From NCBI GenBank assembly GCA_001592805.2, contig CP051140.1, positions 1,861,501-1,925,500 of the forward strand: a DNA stretch of 64,000 nucleotides, written 5' to 3'. This document shows positions 54,643 to 64,000 of this stretch, one piece after another. The position numbers were made by a program, and so were the translations under genes. Every line of letters starts with the position of its first letter. Positions within the stretch are counted from its first letter, which is position 1. The notes beneath the pieces were generated by a model that saw only the letters and a list, made by a program, of their open reading frames with translations, was not told where the DNA came from and searched no databases. Source of the DNA: Peltaster fructicola. Its lineage: Eukaryota > Ascomycota > Dothideomycetes.

Positions 54643-55155
54643 ACTGAAACCAGTGGAGCGTGATGTTAACGTTACAAGATGTGCTCTGTGAGGTGAACGA
54701 GGCACAAACAATGCTAAGCAGGAGTAGTATACAACAGGCTGAGAGCTTGTCTATGTACTGCTTAGACCGTTCAGAGCCTTTCCTTGATCATGCTATCCCG
54801 GTTGCGGCCACTGGTGCTTGAACAGCGTTGTTCATGGATTTATGCGGTTTTGTGGCTGGAATACTTAACACCGGAACATCTACTATCTTGGCCTCATCTC
54901 CCTAGCAATACCGACGGCATAAGGACATGAGGTATCGGCCGAGATGCGTGCACGTTGTATGGCTTGCTAGTTGACGATGCAATGCAAAGATGAAGTTGCA
55001 GCTGCGAAGGCGCTTGGTGCAACCCTTCTACACACACACATCCTTCAAGACAGTCTTGTATAACCTCTACCAGACACAGATACTACACTGGACCTTCGGC
55101 CGAGCATGGCCCAAATGCTACAGATAGATGTCATTCAAGCCACCACATGATCAAT
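54643..55155. other. Spacer between SnoaL-like gene and aquaporin
   Basis: About 510 bases, including the SnoaL-like gene's promoter and the aquaporin 3' end. No gene seen. Confidence 0.4.
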
Positions 55156-56442
55156 TCAAGCAGGATGGCTTACATGATCAGTCGATTGATGCCTCTTAGC
55201 GAATGTGTGTCTGACCAACACTGTGGCATCTTTGACGATCGATCTCTCCTTTGCCCAGGGTGGAGCGATGTAGTAGAAGATGCCATTCAATATCGTTGCA
55301 GCCAATGGTGCGACCCAATGCACCCAGTGATACTGTAATTCGTCCTTCGCCGTCATGAGGCCAAGGCAACGAGCTGGATTGAAGCTGAGAGTGTCAGCGA
55401 CAACAGCATAACGCTCCGCACACTTACGACAAACCGGTATAGCCAGGACGTAGAATAGCTGAGCAGAGGGTACTCAAACCTAAGGTAATGCCGACAAGCA
55501 CTGGACCAAACGCAGGACCTACACTGTCAGCTCAGAGGCAACTCTAACCGCACAACTCACCGTAGGTCTTGGCTTGTCTCGGATCGAGACCGACACCAAA
55601 AGCCATGAACACACCTGCTAGCACGAACATAAACTCTAGAGCGAAGAGTTGTCCTGGCGAGACCAATGTTGTGTCGACAGTGCAACCTGGAATGACACCC
55701 TGCCCAGAGTCAGCGATATACATACTTGCAACAGACAGACTTACCACAGGGAAGTAATCAGCATCGCCAGCTCCCAAGCGGATCCAGTAAGCGCCAACGA
55801 TAGCACCAGCTGACTGCGCAACGATGTACAAGACTGCACGTGGGAAAGTTGATAAGCCAGCGAAGAAGGTAGCCATGGTGATTGTCGGGTCTGCTTTGTC
55901 AGATATGCCGGAGGACTGAGTACCATACGTACTGAGATGACCGCCCGTGATCGGAGCAAGTGCAAGGGTGAATATGCTCAAACCCAACCAGTTCACCAAG
56001 GCCGCGTAGAGCGCCTGGGCAAACACAGACTGTGGCAGACCTGTTAGCCCAGTCGATGTGGAGCCTAGCAAGAAGATAAGAAGACATGTTCCTAACGTAA
56101 TGAGCTCTGTGTTACACGCACACCAGAAGACGTACCCCATCCCTCGAGAAAAGCCATGCGCCAAAGATCTAGGTCGTAGAAACCTCTGAGATCGAATGAG
56201 GCTGAGAGTGTTCGCAAAGGAGCCTGTGATCACTTAGTCGGGTGGGTATGTGTTCTGATCTGACGCACAGCATCTGGTTGCTTCTTCAACAATGCCTGTG
56301 CCTCCTCGCTATCGGGATCAGCGATGAACTCCTGATTGCCTCCAAGTCGACCTGCAAAAGTAATGTTGGCTACTCGAGAACGAGGCATCGAAGATCCTTG
56401 TTGAGCTGACCCAGTAGCTAGAATGTTGTATTCGTCCCTCAT
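55156..56442 (-). CDS. Aquaporin of the X-intrinsic (XIP) type
   Basis: Six exons: 56234-56442, 56136-56185, 55745-56091, 55561-55699, 55428-55518 and 55156-55384, giving 354 residues. All junctions keep frame with GTAAGT, GTACGT or GTGAGT donors, except a GTGATC first donor. The MIP fold is seen from GFYDLDLWRMAFLEGWGT through six spans to APLAATILNGIFYYIAPPWA. The second half-helix motif is NPARC; the Cys directly after it is the hallmark of X-intrinsic proteins. The first motif is unusual: ITGGHLST replaces the usual GGHxNPA. The N-terminal tail is long, hydrophilic and cytosolic. Such channels pass water and small uncharged solutes. The upstream Zn2Cys6 gene lies on the same strand. Confidence 0.87.
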
Positions 56443-56853
56443 TGTGTTGATGCATCGACATCATGCGCAGAGTATATATGTGGTACCCGCATGAGTAATT
56501 GTGTTGTCAACTGGGACACCCGGACTTCGACCGCCGAAAGCCGACCGTCCGACAGCTGCTGGAAGGCTGTAGGATTGTGATTCCTGGATCTGAGACAAGG
56601 GTCGCTTAAGCGCAAATATGCAGGTCCGTCCGTGTGCATATGACAAAGCGTGCTAATAGGAGTGTCGATTATGTTGTAGTCGGACGCAGCCTTTAGGAGA
56701 ATCAGCATGGGTCATCTGCCAAAGCACGAGCATGTGCGTGCTTGGAGTAGCGGCGCTCTGTTCCTCGCTGCGACAGATCTTGTGGTTAAGCAGCCCGAGG
56801 AGAGCCTCGTTACAGCAAACTGTTTGTTTTGTCACGAGTGCATACTCGAGGAT
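56443..56853. promoter_or_regulatory. Aquaporin upstream region
   Basis: About 410 bases between the Zn2Cys6 gene's 3' end and the aquaporin ATG. It contains a TATATA at about 56472-56477 on either strand, 30 bases from the ATG. No gene recognised. Confidence 0.4.
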
Positions 56854-58976
56854 CTAGTTGAGTTCTATGGTACTCCAGTCGAGGTCATTGTTCACTTCAT
56901 ACCTTGCTGAAGTCTTCGTTGCGACTGCACGTTGATCTGCACAAGTCATTACTTCGAGGAGATCGTCTGGAACATGGCCTGTCACAGGCGCTGCCGGTGA
57001 CGTTAGCATCGTCTCCTGGTCGATCAGTGAGAACTCCATAGATGATAGTAGCTGTAGCTGTGGTACTCTGAGCATTCTTGTCAGGGTAGCCATCGTCTTC
57101 GATGATAGCAATTTAGACATGAGCCACAGCTTATAGACATGAACCAGTTCCTCTCGTATCACTGCCATGTCATGCAGATCACACAAGCCTGCCACATTGT
57201 ACCTCTGCAGCTCATGACAAAGCAGTCCCAGTGCAAGCTTGAAAGTGTGGAGATGTTCGAGGAGCACGACCCGGATTGGCATCAACTGGCTGCAATCCAG
57301 CTCGAGCATGGTACTGACCAACTGGACGATCGCTCGTGCTGCGTCCATACACCTCGCTCGAAAGATTGGCTCGTCCAGCTGACGTTGATGAAGAGTACAG
57401 ATCGCTTTGTGTATGATGATCTCAATCCTGACACGATTGGCTATCTCGGGAGCTGGACCCATACATGGATGCTGCAAAGATGACATGTGGTATCCGTCTG
57501 GCAGGGCGTCTCGTGCTTGTATGATCTGTTGATTTGCTTCAAGGATGTCACTTTGTGCCGCAGGGACAACTTGCTGCGAAATCGTAGCTAGTTGCAATAT
57601 GAGCATACAACCAGAAACAACCAAGCCAACATACCAGCTATGCTAAGCAACTCCGACGCCTGCGAAAGACAAATAGCTGCCCGCACGGAAGTGCTATTTG
57701 CTGTGGGTGTTCGAGTGTCACAAAAAGCTGTGTTGCCATATCTCGGCATGCCCATCATGCTGCTGACTGACGTTTCAAGCTCACGAACGATCATCCATGT
57801 TCTTCTGCGCATCTCGTGTTGCACATGTGACACATCTTGACCAGCATCCCGATGATAGCCTGCTTGATAACACAATCGCATAGCAATGCCGATTGTGTGC
57901 CAAGCCTGAGAGTACTCGTCGTGGTGTCTTAAAACCATAGAGAGTGCACAGAGCGCAAAAGCTTCGATCAGGTATGGCCTTGGCTCTTTCATGCCAGCCA
58001 GGGTAAGTTCGCAAAGGTGCTGGAGATGTGTGGGTTGGTTTGATGAGGTCCGATCGATTGCACGAGAACTGGCGCCGAGCGTTGCGATTGCAATCATAAG
58101 TGCGAGCCACGCTCGATCGACCGTTTTGGTGTCTGCCCAGAAGCAATGGTACTGTATAATCGTCATTGTATGTTAAGAACGCCTGGCACCACACCAACCT
58201 GTTCTTGAAACGAGGACACATGGACAATAACTGCGATGAGTCAGCAAGCATATCAAGAGTGACCATCGACATGCCTCCTGCTGGATGTTCTATTGTGAAC
58301 CAGACAGCAATCAACTGGTTGAGCTCGACACGACTGGGAAGCCACGCAACAATGTCGTCTGTGCTGATGAATGCACTGGGCAAGGATTGCTTCGAAGCGG
58401 CGTCCGGCTCTACCAATGTCGGGTCAGTGTGCATGAGCTCGATCGAGTCATCGTTGTATAACAGCGCTTCGGCATTGATGGTCTATCCAGTAATCAGCGA
58501 GGCGCGAACGCAAGAGGATCGACTTACGTTGCCAGAGGTGTTATCCCAGCAGCAAGGATCACTCCATCCAGATATCTCGGTAGCGACAGGCTGCAGATCG
58601 GAGTCCATGGGGGTATCTGCCGTTGAGCTTGCCTCTGGAGTTGCCAAAGCTAACGCTGCCTGGTCTTGCGTCTTTGGAGATCTCAAGGCGCCGACAAGAA
58701 CCTCGAGTTCCTCCAGCTTCTCTCGCATGGTGGCCGCTTTACCTGCGTCCTTGTGATATCTCAGGCCTCGCTCGGTGTACCTGCAGTCTGATTCTCTCGA
58801 TCTCTTGTAACACTTCCCGATCCTTAGTGTATGCTGTATCATGCTGAGCTCCGCTGGAGACATACCTGAACGCATGTTGGCAAGGCTCGATCGCACTTGA
58901 TCTTGCCCAGTTTGCAAGGCTCGCATGCCAGTTGTAGACGCTGTGGTCGTTTGCGATTCGAAGCTGACGTAGACAT
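56854..58976 (-). CDS. Zn2Cys6 fungal transcription factor
   Basis: Five exons: 58866-58976, 58528-58812, 58195-58482, 57635-58151 and 56854-57587, giving 644 residues. The binuclear zinc cluster straddles the first intron: CEPCKLGKIKCDRALPTC, then VQ and a Cys, giving C-x2-C-x6-C-x6-C-x2-C-x8-C after splicing. A short coiled coil (REKLEELEVLVGALRS) follows for dimerisation. From about residue 170 the protein has the fungal-specific transcription factor middle-homology region (for example AWLALMIAIATLGASSRAID and LRHHDEYSQAWHTIGIAMRL). Regulated genes cannot be read from the sequence. The aquaporin immediately downstream on the same strand is a possible but unproven target. The third donor is a weak GTGTGG. 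Confidence 0.85.
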
Positions 58977-59120
58977 GGCTAGCAATCTAAGAGATGAAGG
59001 ACTAGATGATGAACTGGATGTCCACACTACTTAAAAGGAGATCATGCGCTTGAATACTCATAGCCAGGATCCTCTTGCGCAGCTTCGTGTCAAGAGCTTG
59101 TCATCGACCCTTAAGCTCTG

Positions 59121-59607
59121 TTATTTTGGAGCTAAGATGGGGTACACAGTGTAAAGGTACAGCCTATCCATGCTGGTTCTGCCGAAGAGAACGCCATAGG
59201 TTTCGAAGAGTGGCGAGTAATATTCAATGTAGCGCGGGCAAAGGATCGGTGCGATAGCTCTGAGGGCTGGCATGTTGCCTCTTGGCAAGCCGTTGTATAA
59301 TGTCAAGTGGTAGTCATCACTGTAGCGTCCTGTGGATCGTGAGCTCAGCGCGGTGAGAATGTGCAACTTTTCGTCCATCGTTAGAGCTGCTGGCGAGGCT
59401 AGAGGTCTCCCACAGTCATCTGGAGGGCTCGCTTGAGGCTACGATTGAGCTAATGTGTGTTGAGTGTCGATTTAGAGTCAGCTCGGGGCTTTACATGTCG
59501 TTGTTGGCGTTCGACAGTGTAGCAGGCGTGCTCAGAAAGCAATCTTCAAGACCGCTCGAAGATGCGCGGTCGAGGTTTGAGTTTGAGATGTGGAGAGCGG
59601 CGATCAT
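59121..59607 (-). CDS. Small orphan protein, two exons (tentative)
   Basis: Exons 59495-59607 and 59121-59406 give 132 residues. The donor is GTAAAG and the acceptor GGGAG, both acceptable rather than strong. Exon 1 is Ser/Asn/Leu-rich (ALHISNSNLDRASSSGLEDC). Exon 2 reads as a compact globular stretch including DEKLHILTALSSRSTGRYSD, then YHLTLYNGLPRGNMP and YIEYYSPLFETYGVLFGR. The second exon is convincing as protein because of its aromatic pattern and lack of low complexity; the first is less certain. No family recognised. It lies just upstream of the zinc-cluster gene on the same strand. Confidence 0.45.
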
Positions 59608-60101
59608 TTCCCAATGTCGTATACCAGCTGCATTGTGATTGGTTCTTGTCAGTGCGCTACGATCATATCAACATGACCCTTCTGGTCCTTGATATTGCCT
59701 GATATTATGCTTGATGAGGAGCCTCAATGATTGAGAGCTATTGCGACGACACCATAGGCGGTCAGCAGGCGGTCTGGTCGTCATGTACACTGGTCTATTC
59801 GTGTAACTTGCTGAATGCTCGATGTCTGTGAGATGCGCTCATGATTGGGCAGCGAGTCTAGCGCGACATATTGACTGACGCGACTAACGACATGTCTACA
59901 GCACGACAACAGCTGTGTGACTAACAGCGCTCACTGCTGGCTTGGACTAGATCCGATATGTGATCTTTGAGCCTGTACTCACTTCGTGCAGCTTTCAAGG
60001 CTCCCTGCGATCAGCAACCCCCTACTACTGCTGTGAGACTACATCAGCAATTCCAATCCTTGCAGGCAAGATCCTGTACACCACTACAATTGAATCCGGT
60101 C
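59608..60101. promoter_or_regulatory. Divergent spacer upstream of RTT106
   Basis: About 490 bases. Presumed promoter of RTT106 and of the small orphan gene. Nothing else seen. Confidence 0.4.
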
Positions 60102-61319
60102 ATGGCAACGAACGACATAGAGCGAGCGTTCCCTCACGACAACGAGCTGCGCATTCGGGTCACCAACGCATACATTAGATGCCAGAACGACCCAGAACTT
60201 TCCCAAGTATTCATCGACATAGCACATTACATCGAACGAACGCAACCATCAACCAGCAAAGTAATCGTGCAACAGCCGCCCTCAAAGAAACGCAAAGTCG
60301 AAACAAATGGCAGTTCGCACGACCTGTCTGAGTCAGCAACGTTCTTCGAATGCAAGGACGTCTCATTCACCATTCCAGCGCGGAAGAAGCTGAAACTTGA
60401 GCTTGTTTCCTCAACATCAGATGGACAAGTGAAGCTGGTGGACAGCAAGACAGGCACAACGGAGTTCGCTCTGGACGCCAGCGGAATCGAACAGGCGTTT
60501 TGTCTACCTGTGCCTGACAAGGCGCAACGGCAACAGAACTATGTCATTATACCGAAAGAGACGAGCCAAGAGCAGATACTTTTCACAATGAATGAGGCTA
60601 TTGACAAGACAGGGTCTATAGGTGTGAGGAGCACAGCTACACAAGAGGAGAAGACATTCACGAGCGTTACAACACAGGAACTTGCGGCATTCTTGTCAAA
60701 GCAGGGCAAGAAGCTTACACGACCCAATGACAAGGAGTTCGCATCAAGCATACCTCAATCACACAGAAAAGGCGAGAAGGCATATCATGTCAAGGCATTC
60801 CGTGGCAGCAAAGATGGCTACCTCTTCTTCCTACCGAATGGCATCTTCTTCGGTTTCAAGAAACCGCTGCTGTTCTTCTCCTTCGCCGCAGTCGAAAGCA
60901 TCTCTTATACTTCAGTACTACAGAGGACGTTCAATCTCGTCATCACACCACATTCAGATGATGATTCAGCACAAGATGTTGAGTTCAGCATGCTTGACCA
61001 AGCGGATTTTGCTGGGATTGACGAATACATCAAAGCTCATGGACTCAATGATGCCTCGATGGCGGCCGATCGGCGTGCGAAGATGTATAATGTCAACAAG
61101 CAGCCGAAGACGGAAGAGGCAGATGGCGAAGCTGCAGATGACGGCCAGACTGAGCTTGAGAAGGCCGAGCAGCAATTGCAGGACGAAGAGGATGAGCTTG
61201 AGGAAGACTACGACCCAAGTGGTGGTGATAGTGACGGCGAAGGTGAAGAAAGCGAGGAAGAATCTGACGACGGCGATGTCAACGACGCCGAGGACGACGA
61301 AGATGACGAAGAGTCATGA
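60102..61319 (+). CDS. RTT106: Histone chaperone Rtt106
   Basis: Single exon, 405 residues from the ATG at 60102; the frame is open upstream but only into sequence unlike the family. Rtt106 binds H3-H4, including H3 acetylated at Lys56, and deposits nucleosomes behind replication forks and at silent regions. A short N-terminal helical domain (MATNDIERAFPHDNELRIRV) is followed by a basic segment (PPSKKRKVETNG) and the double pleckstrin-homology module. The first PH domain spans about residues 80-200; the second contains KAYHVKAFRGSKDGYLFFLP and FGFKKPLLFFSFAAVESISY. The C-terminal tail is highly acidic (Asp/Glu/Ser runs), as expected for a histone chaperone. Confidence 0.93.
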   Translation: MATNDIERAFPHDNELRIRVTNAYIRCQNDPELSQVFIDIAHYIERTQPSTSKVIVQQPPSKKRKVETNGSSHDLSESATFFECKDVSFTIPARKKLKLELVSSTSDGQVKLVDSKTGTTEFALDASGIEQAFCLPVPDKAQRQQNYVIIPKETSQEQILFTMNEAIDKTGSIGVRSTATQEEKTFTSVTTQELAAFLSKQGKKLTRPNDKEFASSIPQSHRKGEKAYHVKAFRGSKDGYLFFLPNGIFFGFKKPLLFFSFAAVESISYTSVLQRTFNLVITPHSDDDSAQDVEFSMLDQADFAGIDEYIKAHGLNDASMAADRRAKMYNVNKQPKTEEADGEAADDGQTELEKAEQQLQDEEDELEEDYDPSGGDSDGEGEESEEESDDGDVNDAEDDEDDEES

Positions 61320-61442
61320 TCAGTGTGTTGATAGAGCTTGTACGCACAGCTGAGGACACCGTTTTCTTCGTAATGCTACCCTCCGGCGACCTGCTTGCTT
61401 CGTTACCCGTCGAATGTCATCCCGGACTATCACTACTTCGAT

Positions 61443-63434
61443 TCAGGCATCCCAGTGGAAAATGCCATTCTTCTTAGCGACACCACCTACTGACGATCTG
61501 CTCTTCTCCAACATCAGGCGAGAGTTCTTCTCGAGTGTGGCCAACACATCAATGCTCGCAGCGACTCGTGGCTCGGCTTTCTCGACAGAAGCATTCGCAG
61601 TAGTGATGTACTGCTCATCGATGCCGGCAACAACAGGTGGCTCATTGAGCTTCAATGGACCAGCATCTGTAGTGTTGCCATGCTGCTCATTGATATCGGC
61701 ACTGGTAGTCAACTCATTTAGCGTTGTGAAACCAGCATCCGCAGTGTTGCTGTGCTGCTCGTCTGTGCTGGCGGCGGCATGAGCCTTGACCGTGTCGAGA
61801 AGGACATCCTTTGTGGTAGCAATATGACTCTCGATTGCCTCGATAGGAGAATCCTTTGTCGTAGCAACCTGAGTGTTGACTGTCTCGACCTCAGCATCCT
61901 TGGTAGTAACAACATGCTGCTTGTCTACCACAGCTGGAATCGGCGCAGTGTTCAGATTCTTCTCTTGCTTTGCCATATTGTAGAATGCTTGGTACTGGCC
62001 GTTTTCTGCGAAGTAGTTTCCGACTTCAGGACAGTCGACCTTGACCAGCTCTCGAGCACGAAATGCGGCATCAAGATGGTCAGCAATGTCGGGCACAAAG
62101 CCGAACTCATTGAGAAACTTGATCTTGCACTCTCTGTCGCAAGCCTTAGCGATCTTGAACATCTCAGTCTTGAGAAGTCCACCCATATCTTGAGTACATT
62201 GCAGCAGATGTGGATGTGACTCGAACCAATCTTTGCGGAATGGATCGAAGATCTTGATTGTGATCTCGCGCACTTCTTCGATAGTCACATCCTGTGGTGC
62301 AGCCTTCTTCAAGTCGTTGAACGTGAAATACTTCTTGATCGGAAATGGAATGCCCATCTTCTTGAAGAAATCGCTCGGCTTTGAGCTCACGCTACCTCCC
62401 AGTGTTTCTAGGACATCTAATGGTGGTGCTTTGTTCTTTCGGGAACGTGCTGATCGATGTGACTTGCCAGTGTTGGCACTCTCTACACTTGCAGCCTCCG
62501 ATGATCCGACTTTCTTCTGTCTACGCTTCCTGCGTTGGGTTGATCCACTGTATTCGCCGGTGTCGAGACCTTTGACGCTCACGACCTTTGATGGTGGTAC
62601 CATGCTCTCACGATCAAGCGGATTGATCCCTAGGTGGCATGAGTTGCTGATAGTGACGCCTTCGCTGGCTGTGATTGCTGGTGGTCCCATGCTCTTATGA
62701 TGAGCTGGGAAGGGAGTAGGTGCGCTGGGCTTGGTAGCAGCAGCGTAATTGACTCTTGCACTCTCTGGCAATGGTGTATTGTTCTCATGACGAGCTCGAG
62801 CAGTTGCTGGGTAATGTGGCTCACTGGTCATGCAACCTTTGCCTATTCCAGCCTGCAATGACGGCGCTTTGTTCTCCTGACGAGACGGAGCGTGGACTGA
62901 CTGGGTTGTATTGCTGACTTCCACGCCTTTGATATAGCGTACAGTGCCTTGAGCACGAGGTGAAAGAACACGAGCACGGCTTTGTGTGTGCTCTAGCTTA
63001 CGACCACGCTGGGTCTTCCACATGGCACGTTCCTCTCCAACCTGATTGATCAAGCGATCGAAGTCAGCATCGACGTCAAGATTGTTGCCCATGCGATGGC
63101 CTTGGCCAGCCCAGCGAGCTTCAAGTCGATGCTGTGTATCATCAACTTCAAGTGCTGCTCCTGCTGTAGAGTGGTCAGCTCATGACCGTGGTTAGCCAAT
63201 ATACATACCGTTCCAAGCTTTGATTGCCTTGTTCTGGAGAGTGTCGTTAGTAAGCCGATCGACCTTCTTCTGGTGATCCATGCGAGCTTTCTGTACGGCT
63301 GCATCTTGAGCTCGCTCGTCGATCTGGATTGCTCGACCGCGAGCGTCTGCTTGTGGTGTTGAGATTTCGTGACGTCTGCCTAGTCCGAGGTCAAGGAGCA
63401 TCTGGGCGATGGCTTGCTCGTCTGTGGTCCCCAT
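61443..63434 (-). CDS. Large orphan protein with imperfectly repeated C-terminal tail
   Basis: Two exons: 63209-63434 and 61443-63163, giving 648 residues from the ATG at 63434. The intron has a GTATGT donor and CTACAG acceptor. The N-terminal part is polar and helical (EQAIAQMLLDLGLGRRHEIS). A long basic Ser/Pro/Arg-rich, probably disordered region follows (about 110-310). A compact conserved-looking domain then starts near DFFKKMGIPFPIKKYFTFND and runs through IKFLNEFGFVPDIADHLDAA (about 310-455). The tail (about 460-620) repeats short blocks such as TTKDxxxExxxxxIATTKD and DINEQHGNTTDAG. No signal peptide or membrane span. I recognise no family. It converges on RTT106 with 123 bases between. 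Confidence 0.72.
61560..61930. repeat. Imperfect tandem coding repeats in the orphan protein tail
   Basis: On the minus strand the reading frame repeats a unit of roughly 20 codons. It is built on an ATTKD core followed by a Val/Ile-Glu-rich helix, then a second unit type built on DEQHxNTADAG. Copies have diverged. Boundaries are approximate. Confidence 0.6.
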
Positions 63435-64000
63435 GTTGGAGATTGGTGCGGTGTCATGCACAGTATGGAAGGGTGTGTTGCGGTGATGTTATTGGTGAAA
63501 GAGCGAGAAGCGATGTTCTCTGAGTAGGACGCACGGAGACATGCGGCAGCAACCGTTCTCGCTAAACGAGGAAGGAGCATATACAAGGACTGCAAACATG
63601 TGACGATCGCAATGAAGCGTTTCACTTGTGAACCTATAGAAGGTAACGGCTGTGAGTTCTGCTTATGACATTGAGTACTCCTGCTGCTAGGTGCTCGGCT
63701 TCCAAGCTATCGCAACGTGCAGCGCTCAAGGCATGGCCAGCCCGGGACTATCGAGGCTGAGCAGGATGTTTGAGATGTCTGAAGTCTTACAGAGCGAGTG
63801 TCTGGACCATCCGAGTCCAAAAGGCCTGGCATGTTCGTGTGATTGCGAGTGTACAGCTTCAGGCCGACGGAAGATGCATGAATCGATCGATAAGGGCAGT
63901 AATGTCGCACACGAAAGGCCATGCAACACGCTCTGGAGACCATCGCTACCCGTGTTGCTAAACTGCTGCTAAACTGACAATCCTCATGCCTACTTCACTC
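63435..64000. other. Window end, upstream of the orphan gene
   Basis: About 570 bases with short overlapping frames on both strands. Nothing recognised beyond the presumed promoter of the minus-strand orphan gene. Confidence 0.4.

Noticed and set aside
1-64000. tRNA, rRNA, CRISPR arrays, transposons, LTR or virus-like elements
   Set aside because: I looked for their conserved motifs, terminal repeats and coding domains and saw none I could support.

Overview
The window is nuclear DNA of a filamentous ascomycete (Pezizomycotina). The genes carry short introns of about 45-60 bases with GTAAGT/GTATGT donors, CTAAC/CTGAC-type branch sites and CAG/TAG acceptors. Most recognisable proteins match typical ascomycete forms (Tsr1, Ssn6/Cyc8, Sec31, AMP deaminase, Rtt106, Zn2Cys6 factors). 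A Dothideomycete is my guess from overall gene style, but nothing here proves the class. No rRNA, tRNA, CRISPR array, virus-like element or transposon was recognised.

Positions 1-43,000 are a dense housekeeping block. In order it holds: TSR1 (40S maturation), a hotdog thioesterase, a membrane protein of unknown role, xanthine dehydrogenase, a bromodomain protein like NuA4 Bdc1, a small coiled-coil protein, sphingosine-1-phosphate lyase, the Ssn6/Cyc8 corepressor behind a 2.6 kb gene-free upstream region, SEC31, an RRM protein, a divergent pair of small mitochondrial genes (a B12D-like protein and COX12), an MFS transporter, two surface-type Ser/Thr-rich proteins, a membrane-anchored sulfotransferase-like protein, AMP deaminase, a PAQR receptor, a fungal multi-pass protein and SDH1.

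Positions about 43,500-59,600 are looser and look accessory. They hold a chitinase fossil, a SIMPL-domain gene split by an in-frame stop, a small secreted cysteine protein, a cytochrome P450 with frameshifts, more than 2 kb without a clear gene, a kynurenine-formamidase-like hydrolase, a SnoaL-like protein, an X-intrinsic-type aquaporin, a Zn2Cys6 regulator and a small orphan gene. The end of the window returns to core content with RTT106, facing a large orphan protein with an imperfectly repeated tail.

The observations most worth checking are an apparent single-base frameshift inside an otherwise intact xanthine dehydrogenase, a 3-nucleotide micro-exon in COX12, a UGA-interrupted SIMPL gene, a decaying P450, two convergent genes whose stop codons are one base apart, and a possible Z-DNA tract upstream of SSN6. 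I found no convincing new multi-gene system. Splice sites were placed by eye from frame, consensus and family fit, and start codons were moved to the first plausible ATG where the open frame begins at a non-ATG codon.
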